Part shown: positions 51,956-59,961 of the stretch, piece by piece | How positions within the stretch are numbered: the first letter of the stretch is position 1 | How the letters are laid out: each line of letters starts with the position of its first letter | NCBI RefSeq assembly: GCF_001014615.2 | Contig: NZ_LBCQ02000016.1 | Coordinates: 1 to 64,000 of the forward strand | From: Aquamicrobium sp. LC103 | GTDB lineage: Bacteria > Pseudomonadota > Alphaproteobacteria > Rhizobiales > Rhizobiaceae | Direction: 5' to 3' | DNA: 64,000 nucleotides | Made by a program: the position numbers and the translations under genes | The notes under the pieces: model-generated | What the model was told of the DNA's origin: nothing | Seen by the model: only the letters and a program-made list of their open reading frames with translations | Databases searched by the model: none

Positions 51956-54079
51956 ATGGTCGAGAGCATGACATTGGGACAAGGACTGGACGCGCTTTTC
52001 AGGCCGCGCTCCATCGCCGTTATCGGCGCATCGCAGGACGTGACGAAGATCGGCGGCCGGCCGCTGCAGCTTCTGCTGAAATACGGCTACGAAGGACGGA
52101 TCTATCCGGTCAACCGCAATGGCGGCGAGGTGCAGGGCCTGCCTGCCTTCGCCTCGGTTTCCGATATCGCGGAGGCTCCCGAGCTGGCGGTCATCGCGGT
52201 GCCCGCGCAGGCCGCCCTCCAGGCGGTGGAGGAGTGCGGCGCAAAGGGCGTTTCGGCGGCGGTGGTGCTTACGGCGGGCTTCTCCGAGATGGGCGAAGAG
52301 GGTGCGCTGCTGCAGGAGCGTATCCGGGAAACGGCGAAGCGCAGCGGAATGCGCGTGCTCGGACCCAATTGCCTCGGATCGATCGGCATACCCGAACGGA
52401 GCATCGCGACATTTTCCATAGTCATCGAAGAGAGCCTGCCGAAGCCCGGCAAGGTCGCGATCGTCTCGCAGAGCGGCAACCTGGCGAGCTTCACCATGCG
52501 CCAAGCCGCCGACCGGGGAATAGGCATCAGTCGGTTTCTCGCCACGGGCAATGAGTGCGACGTCGATGTCGCCGACGGCATCGCCTATATGGCGCGCGAT
52601 CCGGAAACCGAGATCATCCTGTGCTGCATGGAAACGGCACGCGATGCCGGCAAGCTGATCGGCGCGCTCGATCTGGCGCGCGCGGCGGGTAAGCCCGTTT
52701 TCGTCCTGAAGATCGGCTCGTCGGCAGCGGGAAGTGCCGCAGCAGCCTCGCATACGGGCGCGCTTGCCGGTTCGGACGCTGTGTTCGACGTGGTGTTCCG
52801 TGAGAGCGGCGCCGTCCGCGTCCACAGCATCGAGGAATTGATCAACGCGGGTCTGGCAAGCTCCGTCACCGGCCGGGGGCGGTTGCCGAAGGGCAATCGC
52901 GTCGCCCTGCTTGCCGCATCCGGCGGGTTCGGCGTGATGATGGCGGATGCGGCGAGCGCGCGCGGCCTCATCATGCCTGCCCTGGCGGAAGAGACGCAGC
53001 GCCGCATTCTCGAGGTCGTGCCCTACGCCTCGCCACGCAACCCGGTGGATACCACGGCCCAGGTCTCGGCGCGCCCGGAGCTTCTCGCGCGGGTGCTGAA
53101 CGCGGTCGTGGAGGATGAGAGCTGCGACGTCACGATCATCCTGATGTCCAGCTCTTTGTTCGTGCCGAGGCTGCGCGACGTCTATCTCGCGGCGCTGGAG
53201 CAGGTGGCGCGGCAACATCCCGACAAGCTCCTGGTCCTTTGCTGCCGCGGGCCGGAGGACGCGATCGCACGCCTCAACGAGATGGGCTTCATCACCATAG
53301 AGGGGATCGATGCGGTCTGCTCGGCGGTCGCCGCGCTCGTACGCCTGGGTACGACGAAGGCCGAGGGAACACCGCGCGAAAAGGTCGAGCCAGCGCCGCC
53401 GCTGCCGGCCGCTGCCTTCGAGAACGAGAGTTCGGCCAAGCGCGTCCTGGCGGAAGCCGGCATTCCGATCCTGCGCGAGGCGGTGGTCCGGAGCGTCGAC
53501 GAAGCGGCGAAAGCCGCCTCCGAGATCGGCTATCCGGTCGTCATCAAGGTGCTGTCGCCCGACATCGCGCACAAGAGCGAGGTCGGCGGGGTCGTCGTCG
53601 GCATCAAGGGCGAGGAAGAGCTGCGCAAGGCGTTCGAAGGCATGATGGCAAGCGTTGCCGACAAGGCACCGAATGCGCATGTCGACGGCGTTCTCGTCGT
53701 GGAGATGGCCGAAGGGGGCGTCGAGCTCATTCTCGGTTCGAAGCGCGATCCCATCTTTGGTCCTGTCGTGATGGTCGGGCTCGGCGGAATCTACGCCGAG
53801 ATCATGCAGGACGTCGCTCTTCAGATCGCTCCCGTAAGTGAGGAACAGGCCTTCTCGATGATCCGGTCGCTCAAAGCCTTTCCCCTGCTGGACGGCGCGC
53901 GGGGCCGCCCCAAGGCGGATGCGCGCGCGGCGGCGAAGGCCGTTGCGGCCCTTTCCCATTTCGCCGCCAGCCATGCATCAAGCGTGGCCGAAATCGACAT
54001 CAATCCGCTTCTGGTGCGGGCGGAAGGGCAGGGTGCGGTCGCCCTCGACGCCCTCCTCGTCTCCGCGACCGAGACGTGA
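51956..54079 (+). CDS. NDP-forming acyl-CoA synthetase (ACD/ATP-grasp family)
   Basis: The protein is 707 residues, a fused alpha-beta ADP/NDP-forming CoA ligase. Domains in order are a CoA-binding Rossmann domain (about 10-130, 'FRPRSIAVIGAS', 'YPVNRNGGEVQG'), two flavodoxin-like succinyl-CoA-ligase domains (about 150-450, with the phosphohistidine in 'ASHTGALAGSD') and an ATP-grasp domain (about 490-700, 'KVLSPDIAHKSEVGGV', 'MVGLGGIYAEIMQD'). It activates the imported carboxylate to its CoA thioester with ATP. Start 51956 or 51968; the former has AAGGGG upstream. Confidence 0.92.
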   Translation: MVESMTLGQGLDALFRPRSIAVIGASQDVTKIGGRPLQLLLKYGYEGRIYPVNRNGGEVQGLPAFASVSDIAEAPELAVIAVPAQAALQAVEECGAKGVSAAVVLTAGFSEMGEEGALLQERIRETAKRSGMRVLGPNCLGSIGIPERSIATFSIVIEESLPKPGKVAIVSQSGNLASFTMRQAADRGIGISRFLATGNECDVDVADGIAYMARDPETEIILCCMETARDAGKLIGALDLARAAGKPVFVLKIGSSAAGSAAAASHTGALAGSDAVFDVVFRESGAVRVHSIEELINAGLASSVTGRGRLPKGNRVALLAASGGFGVMMADAASARGLIMPALAEETQRRILEVVPYASPRNPVDTTAQVSARPELLARVLNAVVEDESCDVTIILMSSSLFVPRLRDVYLAALEQVARQHPDKLLVLCCRGPEDAIARLNEMGFITIEGIDAVCSAVAALVRLGTTKAEGTPREKVEPAPPLPAAAFENESSAKRVLAEAGIPILREAVVRSVDEAAKAASEIGYPVVIKVLSPDIAHKSEVGGVVVGIKGEEELRKAFEGMMASVADKAPNAHVDGVLVVEMAEGGVELILGSKRDPIFGPVVMVGLGGIYAEIMQDVALQIAPVSEEQAFSMIRSLKAFPLLDGARGRPKADARAAAKAVAALSHFAASHASSVAEIDINPLLVRAEGQGAVALDALLVSATET

Positions 54080-54093
54080 CCCAGGAACAGTCC

Positions 54094-55302
54094 ATGAATG
54101 CGCCTTTTTCCAATTCCGATGCCCCAAGCCTGACGCTGTCGGGCGAGGCCTTGCGCACGCATGCGCGCGAGTGGCTCGAAAAGAACCTTCCCGAGAAATT
54201 CCGTACCGACCGGATGGTCGACGCTGCACCGACACTGGAGGAATCCAAGACCTACGAAGCCGCCTTGTATCGGGCGGGGCTCGTCGGCATCACCTGGCCG
54301 AGAGCCTATGGCGGCTATGGCCGCACCTTGCGCGAGCATCTGGTCGTCAGCCAGGAGATCGGCAGCGTGCCGATGCCCGAGAGCGTGAACTCGATCGGCA
54401 AGGAGCTTGCCGGCCCGATCATACTGGCGATCGGCAACGAGGAGCAGAAGAAGAGCTATCTTCCGGCCATTCTGGAGATGCGCGAGATCTGGTGCCAGGG
54501 CTTCTCGGAACCCGGCGCCGGCTCGGATCTGGCGGGCCTGCGCACACGCGCGGAGAAGATCGGCGGCAAATGGCGCGTCAACGGCCAGAAGATCTGGACC
54601 AGCGGAGCCTATCGCGCGCAGCGCTGCCTGCTCCTGGCGCGCACGGGCACGGTCGAGGATCGCCATCGCGGCCTCTGCCTGTTCGCCGTTCCCATGGACA
54701 CGCCGGGCATCCGGGTCAACAAGATCAGATCGATCGACGGCAAGGAGAGCTTCTGCGAGGTCTTCTTCGACGATGTCGAGGTGGACGAGGCCGATGCGCT
54801 GGGCCTTCCCGACGAAGGCTGGAACGCGGCGATCCGGGTCCTTTCGATCGAGCGCGCCACCAACCGGATGCACCGGAGCTGGCGGTTCGAGAACGAGATG
54901 CGCCATCTGGTGTCCGCATGCAATGCCGATCCAGCTTTGAAAGCTCTCCTCGATGACGGCTATTACCGGCGCCAGCTCGCCCGGATCGGTGTCGATCTCG
55001 AAGTCCTGAAAGGGCATATCGAAACCGTCGTCGAGGCGCTCAGCGACGGCCAGTCGGTCGGCGCGCGCGGCAGCATCAGCAAGCTGCACTGGAGCGAGGC
55101 CCATCAGCGCTTCGTCGCGCTTGCCTTCGAGATGCTGGCCAAGGCTTCCAAGCCCGACCTGCCCGAAGTGCGCGCCGTGCGGAGCCGGTTCGAGAATCTC
55201 TATCTGCTCTCCTTTGCCGAAACGATCTATGCGGGCACGACCGAAATCCAGCTCGGCATCATCGCCGACCGCATCATGCAATTGCCGAAGGGAAGGAAAT
55301 AG
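54094..55302 (+). CDS. acyl-CoA dehydrogenase, large-subunit type
   Basis: The product is 402 residues from ATG 54094 (AGGA upstream). A GTG at 54076 overlaps the synthetase stop and is the alternative. 'GSDLAGLRTRAEKIGGKWRVNGQKIWTSGA' in parts and 'YAGTTEIQLGIIADRIM' near the end are typical of the acyl-CoA dehydrogenase flavin site. Layout and 'LREHLVVSQEIG' recall the large subunit of heteromeric enzymes such as PimC. It is followed 1 bp later by the second dehydrogenase gene. Confidence 0.92.
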   Translation: MNAPFSNSDAPSLTLSGEALRTHAREWLEKNLPEKFRTDRMVDAAPTLEESKTYEAALYRAGLVGITWPRAYGGYGRTLREHLVVSQEIGSVPMPESVNSIGKELAGPIILAIGNEEQKKSYLPAILEMREIWCQGFSEPGAGSDLAGLRTRAEKIGGKWRVNGQKIWTSGAYRAQRCLLLARTGTVEDRHRGLCLFAVPMDTPGIRVNKIRSIDGKESFCEVFFDDVEVDEADALGLPDEGWNAAIRVLSIERATNRMHRSWRFENEMRHLVSACNADPALKALLDDGYYRRQLARIGVDLEVLKGHIETVVEALSDGQSVGARGSISKLHWSEAHQRFVALAFEMLAKASKPDLPEVRAVRSRFENLYLLSFAETIYAGTTEIQLGIIADRIMQLPKGRK

Positions 55303-55303
55303 A

Positions 55304-56317
55304 ATGACGAGCGAGACCGATTCCCTTGCTCCGGCGGATTTTGCGGAGGCGGCAAAGGCCTCCATCGCGGCCTCGACGGAGCTCGCCATGGCTGATGTCG
55401 CGACGCGCCTGGCGCAGGACGGTATCGCCGGAATGTTGGCGAGCGAGGATGCCGGCGGCCTCGGCCTGCCGGTCCGTTACGCGGTTCCCGTTCTCGCCGC
55501 GGCCGGCGAAGCGCTCTTTCCCTTCCCGTTGATCGAGACGCTCCTGGCGGCGCGTGCGCTCGACGCATGCGGTTCCGGGTCCGCCGCCGGCGTGATAACC
55601 GGCGAGACCGTCGCGACGATTGCCTGGGGTGGTGCCGCCGATGTGGCGAGGGAAGGAGACAAGATCACGTTGAATGGCGTCGTCTCCCTTGCGCCGCATG
55701 CCGACAAGGCGGATCTGGTGCTCGTTGCACTCGACAACGGCGAGGCGGTTGCCGTGCCAACCGCGGGGCTCTCCATTGCCGCGGCCTGGGGCATCGACCA
55801 TGAGCGTCCCTGCTTCGAGATAAACCTCTCGGGGGTCGAAGTGGATGCGTCCTGCCTGATCCCGGCGGCCTCCTGGAAAGAGCTCATCGAGGACGCGCTC
55901 GTCTCGCGCGCCGCGGTGGCGTTGGGCTGCGCTGCCTCCTGCCTCGCCATGGCGGAGGAACATGCCAACACACGCATCCAGTTCGGCCGGGCATTGTCCG
56001 CCAACCAGGCGATGCGGCATATGCTTGCGCGTATGAAGATGCATGTGGAAAACATCCGTGCCGTCATCGACAGCGGCTTCAGCGCAGCCAATTCCTCCAG
56101 TCCGGCTCTGCGCCGGAAGGCGGCGTATCTGGCCGCGGTCTCCAGCGGAATTTTCGTGGTGGAGCGGGCAATCCAGGTGCATGGCGGCATGGGGTTCACC
56201 TGGGAAATGCCCTTGCATCGCCACTTGCGCTGGCTGCGGTCGCTCCAGACGCAGGGCGACAGCGACGGTCTTCTGCTCGAGGTCGCCGATGATCTCATCG
56301 GCTCCGCGGCAGCCTGA
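55304..56317 (+). CDS. acyl-CoA dehydrogenase, small-subunit type
   Basis: The protein is 337 residues, short for the family (about 380). The N-terminal helical domain is reduced. The C-terminal part keeps 'LSANQAMRHMLARMKMHVENIR' in parts and 'IQVHGGMGFTWEMPLHRHLR', the segment with the catalytic-type Glu in TWE. Such shorter partners form heteromers with a larger dehydrogenase, as in PimD and actinobacterial steroid side-chain enzymes. The adjacent start suggests translational coupling to the large-type gene. Confidence 0.9.
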   Translation: MTSETDSLAPADFAEAAKASIAASTELAMADVATRLAQDGIAGMLASEDAGGLGLPVRYAVPVLAAAGEALFPFPLIETLLAARALDACGSGSAAGVITGETVATIAWGGAADVAREGDKITLNGVVSLAPHADKADLVLVALDNGEAVAVPTAGLSIAAAWGIDHERPCFEINLSGVEVDASCLIPAASWKELIEDALVSRAAVALGCAASCLAMAEEHANTRIQFGRALSANQAMRHMLARMKMHVENIRAVIDSGFSAANSSSPALRRKAAYLAAVSSGIFVVERAIQVHGGMGFTWEMPLHRHLRWLRSLQTQGDSDGLLLEVADDLIGSAAA

Positions 56318-56344
56318 AACCAGATGAAATGAAAGTGCATCACC

Positions 56345-57100
56345 ATGATCAGTTTTGACGGCAAGGTCGCCCTCATCACCGGGGCGGGCCATGGAATCGG
56401 GAAGGCGACGGCCAAGCTGATGGCCGCCCATGGAGCCATCGTCGGCGTGAACGACCTGAAGCAGGAATTCGTCGACGAGGCCGTGGCCGAGATCGCCTCC
56501 GCCGGCGGCAAGGCGATCGGCGTCGTACAGAATGTCGGCACCCGTGAAGGCATCCGCGCCGCAGTCTCCTCCCTCCATGAGCAGGCGGGGCGCCTCGATA
56601 TTCTCGTGAACAATGCGGCCTGGGTCCGCTACCAGTCCATTCCCGACATCCAGCCCGAGACGATGGAACGGATGCTCGATGTCGGGTTCAAGTCGGTGAT
56701 CTGGGGCATCCAGGCCGCCGCCGAGGTGATGGATCCCGAAAGGGGCGGAGCGATCGTCAACGTGGCTTCGCTCGCCGGCTTCCGCTCGGCGGTCAACAGC
56801 CTCGTCTATAGCGGCATCAAGTCCGGCGTCATGGGCATCACCCGCGCCGCGGCGGCCGAACTGGGCACACGCAACATCCGCGTGAACGCGGTCGGTCCGT
56901 CGGCCGTGCCCACGGAGGGCACCGAGAAACATCGCAACGCGGAACGCGATGCGAAGCGCATTGCCGCGACGCCGCTCGGTCGTTTGGGGAACGTCGACGA
57001 CATCGCCAAGGCGATCTGCGTGCTGGCGAGCGACGCCTCCTCCTTCGTCACGGCACAGGTGCTCTATGTCGACGGAGGCGCGTCCCGCACGAGCTTCTGA
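56345..57100 (+). CDS. short-chain dehydrogenase/reductase
   Basis: The product is 251 residues. The NAD(P) site is 'ALITGAGHGIGKATAKL' near residue 10, 'LVNNAAW' follows near 90 and the catalytic Ser-Tyr-Lys is in 'NVASLAGF' and 'VYSGIKSG'. The typical 'YVDGGAS' end is present. It probably oxidises a 3-hydroxyacyl-CoA or a ring alcohol in the pathway. Confidence 0.93.
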   Translation: MISFDGKVALITGAGHGIGKATAKLMAAHGAIVGVNDLKQEFVDEAVAEIASAGGKAIGVVQNVGTREGIRAAVSSLHEQAGRLDILVNNAAWVRYQSIPDIQPETMERMLDVGFKSVIWGIQAAAEVMDPERGGAIVNVASLAGFRSAVNSLVYSGIKSGVMGITRAAAAELGTRNIRVNAVGPSAVPTEGTEKHRNAERDAKRIAATPLGRLGNVDDIAKAICVLASDASSFVTAQVLYVDGGASRTSF

Positions 57101-57113
57101 ATTGAGGAGAAGA

Positions 57114-58574
57114 ATGAGGGAGGAAAGTTTGACCGAGAAACGTGTCGCGCTGGTGACGGGCGGAGCCTCCGGCATCGGTTGGGCGACCGCCGCCCGGCTT
57201 GCGTCAAGCGGTTCGCGGGTCGTCGTGGCGGATCTGGATGCCGCGAAAGCCCGCGAACGGGCGCGGGAGCTCGGGCCGGATCATCGGTGGCTGCGGGTCG
57301 ACATGGGCGATTTGGCGGGGGCCGTGGACATGGTGCGCCAGGCGGCCGCCTTTGGCCGCCTGGACGTTCTCGTCAACAATGCCGGGCGCACCACCAGCGG
57401 CGGCGTGCCGCTCGTCGAGGACAGCCGCGAAACCTTCGACGGCATCATGGCGGTCAATCTGTCGGGCGGGCTTGCCGCGGCGGAGGAAGCCGCGCGCATC
57501 ATGGCGATGCAAGGCGGCGGCGCGATCGTCAATGTCGCTTCGGGGGCCGCGTTTCGCGCCATTCCCTTGCGCAGCGCCTACAGCCCTTCCAAGGCGGGCG
57601 TGCTTGCGATGACGCAAAAGCTCGCCGCGCGCTGGGCGCCGCACCGCGTGCGCGTCAACGTCGTGGCGCCCGGCTTCGTCGGCACGGAGCTTCTTTCCCG
57701 CCTGATCGCCGAAGGCCGGCTCGATCCCTCCGACGCGCTGCGCAAGATACCTCTGGGACGCATGGGCACGCCCGAGGAGATCGCCGATTGCATCGCCTTC
57801 ATGACGTCCGAGGCCGCCGGCGCGATCACCGGCTGCGCGCTCAAGGCCGACGGCGGATCGCAGGCCTTCGGCGGCAGCGGCGAGGCGGCGCGGAGGCTGG
57901 GGGCGGAACCCGCTTCGCCGCCGGAAGGCTTTCCCGTTGCCGCCATATTCGGGGCCACCTCCATCGGCATCGCCTGCGCCGAGAGGCTCGCCGGACGAGG
58001 CATGACGGTCGTGCTCGCTGACGATCGGAAAGCTTTTTCGTCGCCCTGTGCCGCGCGTTCGCAGCGTTTCGCGACGAGCGACGTCAACCTTGCCGATGAT
58101 GCGGCGATGCGTGGTTTCCTCTCTTCCCTGGCCCGAAGTCATGGCCGTCTCGATGCCGTCATCGACGCGCGGGTCGATTTCAACGCCGCCTCGCGGTCAA
58201 GGACCGCGGCGGACACGCACGGCCTGCTGCGGGCGTCCGGGCCGATTCTGCTTGCCCAGGGATACGGAAGCATCGTCAGCATCGTCCGCTCCTGGGCGTG
58301 CCTCGACGATCCGGCGGAAGCCGCGGAAGAGGCAGCGATCGAGATGCTGTCGCGGACGGCGTGCTGCGAATGGGGCGGCTCCAACATCCGCGTCAATACG
58401 GTGGCCGTTACCGGTCCTGACGATGGACAGGACGCCAAACCCGCCTGCCGCCCGCTGGTTGCCTTCGACGTGGCGGCGGCGGCCGGCTTCCTGATCTCTT
58501 CGCAAGCATCCTACGTCACCGGCGCGACGCTCGATGTCGGCGTCCACGCCTTGGCGGGAGGGCAGGCCGCATGA
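57114..58574 (+). CDS. tandem SDR fusion: active SDR plus degenerate SDR-like domain
   Basis: The protein is 486 residues from ATG 57114 (GAGGAGA upstream). Residues about 1-255 are a complete SDR: 'VTGGASGIGWATAARL', 'LVNNAGRTT' and the catalytic residues in 'NVASGAAF' and 'AYSPSKAG', ending in 'ADGGSQAFG'. Residues about 275-480 are a second SDR-like domain: 'FGATSIGIACAERLAG' (the TGxxxGIG motif is altered), 'DVNLADDAAM' and 'GSIVSIVRSW'. The Tyr-x-x-x-Lys pair is missing, and it ends with 'GATLDVG'. It is either a structural dimerising partner or a divergent enzyme. It overlaps the next gene by ATGA. Confidence 0.88.
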   Translation: MREESLTEKRVALVTGGASGIGWATAARLASSGSRVVVADLDAAKARERARELGPDHRWLRVDMGDLAGAVDMVRQAAAFGRLDVLVNNAGRTTSGGVPLVEDSRETFDGIMAVNLSGGLAAAEEAARIMAMQGGGAIVNVASGAAFRAIPLRSAYSPSKAGVLAMTQKLAARWAPHRVRVNVVAPGFVGTELLSRLIAEGRLDPSDALRKIPLGRMGTPEEIADCIAFMTSEAAGAITGCALKADGGSQAFGGSGEAARRLGAEPASPPEGFPVAAIFGATSIGIACAERLAGRGMTVVLADDRKAFSSPCAARSQRFATSDVNLADDAAMRGFLSSLARSHGRLDAVIDARVDFNAASRSRTAADTHGLLRASGPILLAQGYGSIVSIVRSWACLDDPAEAAEEAAIEMLSRTACCEWGGSNIRVNTVAVTGPDDGQDAKPACRPLVAFDVAAAAGFLISSQASYVTGATLDVGVHALAGGQAA

Positions 58575-59347
58575 GCGCGATCGTGCCGAGCGAGGCGGAA
58601 AAACGGCTCAAGGACGCCTTCATCCGCGCGCGCGGCTATTGGCGGCCGTGGACAGAGTTTCTGTTGCGGCACGATCCGTCCTTCCTGGACCTGTACGCAC
58701 GCTATGCCGGCCATCCGGCCAGCCGCGGCTTCCTGTCGGAGAAAACCGTGGAGCTGATCTATGTCGCGCTCGACGGATCGGCCACGCATCTCTTCCAGAG
58801 TGGGCTTTCGCTGCATATGCGGCTGGCGCTCGAAAAGGGGGCGAGCGTCCGCGAGGTTCTGGGCGTGCTTCGTCTCGCCACGGCACAGGGTCTTCAGGGC
58901 ACGTTCGCCGGCCTCTCCATCCTGGGCGAGGAAATGGAAGCGGCCGGACTGCCGCCGGTCGAGAGAAGGCTTTCGACAGAGGAGCAGGCCCTGAAGCGGC
59001 GCTTTGCCGACCTTTACGGGAGCTGCGAGCCGTTCGCGGAATTGCTGCTCGAGCGTGACCCGGACTATCTCCGCCTCGTCTGCGAGCTCCTCGAAGGATC
59101 GGGGGAGAAGGACGGGCTCGATCCGGAAACCGGCCTGCTGGTGGAAATCGCCCTCAGCGCGTGCTTCACCGGCCACGATGCCACAACGTTGCGGTCGGCA
59201 ATCCGCCGGGCTCTGCGGGCGAAACTCGATCCGAACGCCATCGTGGAAGTTCTCCAACTGACCGCCCATCTGGCAGTCCATTCCTGCTCGGTGGGTATCC
59301 CGGAGCTTGAGCGGGTGCTGGCCGGGATCGAGGGGAGTCTGCGTTGA
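58571..59347 (+). CDS. carboxymuconolactone decarboxylase-family protein with two CMD-like repeats
   Basis: The product is 258 residues. Two CMD/AhpD-type helical repeats can be seen: 'LSEKTVELIYVALDGSAT' with 'LALEKGASVREVLGVLRLA' (about 60-105), and 'LDPETGLLVEIALSACF' with 'RAKLDPNAIVEVLQLTA' (about 185-235). The AhpD CxxC pair is absent, so it is not an alkyl hydroperoxidase. Decarboxylase or isomerase activity is possible. Its stop codon overlaps operator copy 3 and it ends the CoA operon before tctB. Confidence 0.85.
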   Translation: MSAIVPSEAEKRLKDAFIRARGYWRPWTEFLLRHDPSFLDLYARYAGHPASRGFLSEKTVELIYVALDGSATHLFQSGLSLHMRLALEKGASVREVLGVLRLATAQGLQGTFAGLSILGEEMEAAGLPPVERRLSTEEQALKRRFADLYGSCEPFAELLLERDPDYLRLVCELLEGSGEKDGLDPETGLLVEIALSACFTGHDATTLRSAIRRALRAKLDPNAIVEVLQLTAHLAVHSCSVGIPELERVLAGIEGSLR

Positions 59348-59373
59348 CTGTCCGGTCAGTCATATCGTATAGG
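59344..59373 (+). promoter_or_regulatory. tctBA promoter
   Basis: TTGACT (59344-59349), an 18-base spacer and TATAGG (59368-59373) form a sigma70-type promoter. The palindrome at 59345-59362 covers the -35 and the spacer, the same architecture as at tctC. tctB starts about 120 bp downstream. Confidence 0.6.
59345..59362. promoter_or_regulatory. TetR-type operator, copy 3
   Basis: TGACTGTCCGGTCAGTCA, identical to copy 1 at 51029-51046. Its first bases are the stop codon of the CMD-family gene. It gives tctBA a regulated internal promoter within the larger operon. Confidence 0.8.
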
Positions 59374-59496
59374 TCTCGCCGCTCGATGTGCGCCGGGGCT
59401 TGGAGGAGGCGGACATGCTTGCCCTGCATTGAGGCATTCGGTTCCGCGCGGCTTCGCCGCGGACCCACCTGGCAGTAACTCAACTCGGAGGAGCCA

Positions 59497-59961
59497 ATGT
59501 TGAGATCCATTCCTCGCAATGACCTGATATCCGGCCTGGTCGTCATCGCGATCGGCGCTTTCGCTTTCGTCGAGGCGCTGAACTACCCGCTGGGCTCCAC
59601 CCGCAATATGGGGCCGGGCTATTTTCCGATCATGCTGAGCACGCTGATGGTTCTCTTCGGCCTCGGCATCATCTTTGTCGAAGGGCGTCGCTCGCAATCC
59701 GAGGAAGCCGGAACCGAAGCGGTCGTGGCGGGTGTCCCGCTTCGTCCCATCCTCGCCAACATGGCTGCCTTCACTTCCTTCGCCCTGCTCGTCGAAGGCG
59801 CGGGTCTCTTCGTCGCCGCGCTGGCGGCGGTCTTCCTGGCGGGGCTCGCCAACAAGGAAACGTCCATACCGAAAGCGGCGATCATCGCCGTGGTGGTCTC
59901 GGCCTTGTGCTGCCTCGTGTTCGTCTACGGCCTGCGCCTTCAGATGAGGATCTTTCCCTGA
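59497..59961 (+). CDS. tctB: tripartite tricarboxylate transporter small permease
   Basis: The protein is 154 residues with four hydrophobic segments and the TctB pattern 'GSTRNMGPGYFPIMLSTLMVLFG' in parts. TCGGAGGA lies upstream of the ATG. It partners TctA, whose start overlaps its stop (TGATG). Confidence 0.9.
   Translation: MLRSIPRNDLISGLVVIAIGAFAFVEALNYPLGSTRNMGPGYFPIMLSTLMVLFGLGIIFVEGRRSQSEEAGTEAVVAGVPLRPILANMAAFTSFALLVEGAGLFVAALAAVFLAGLANKETSIPKAAIIAVVVSALCCLVFVYGLRLQMRIFP

Noticed and set aside
51935-53974. A 679-codon minus-strand frame opposite the NDP-forming CoA ligase
   Set aside because: The plus-strand frame carries all ligase motifs; the opposite frame has none.
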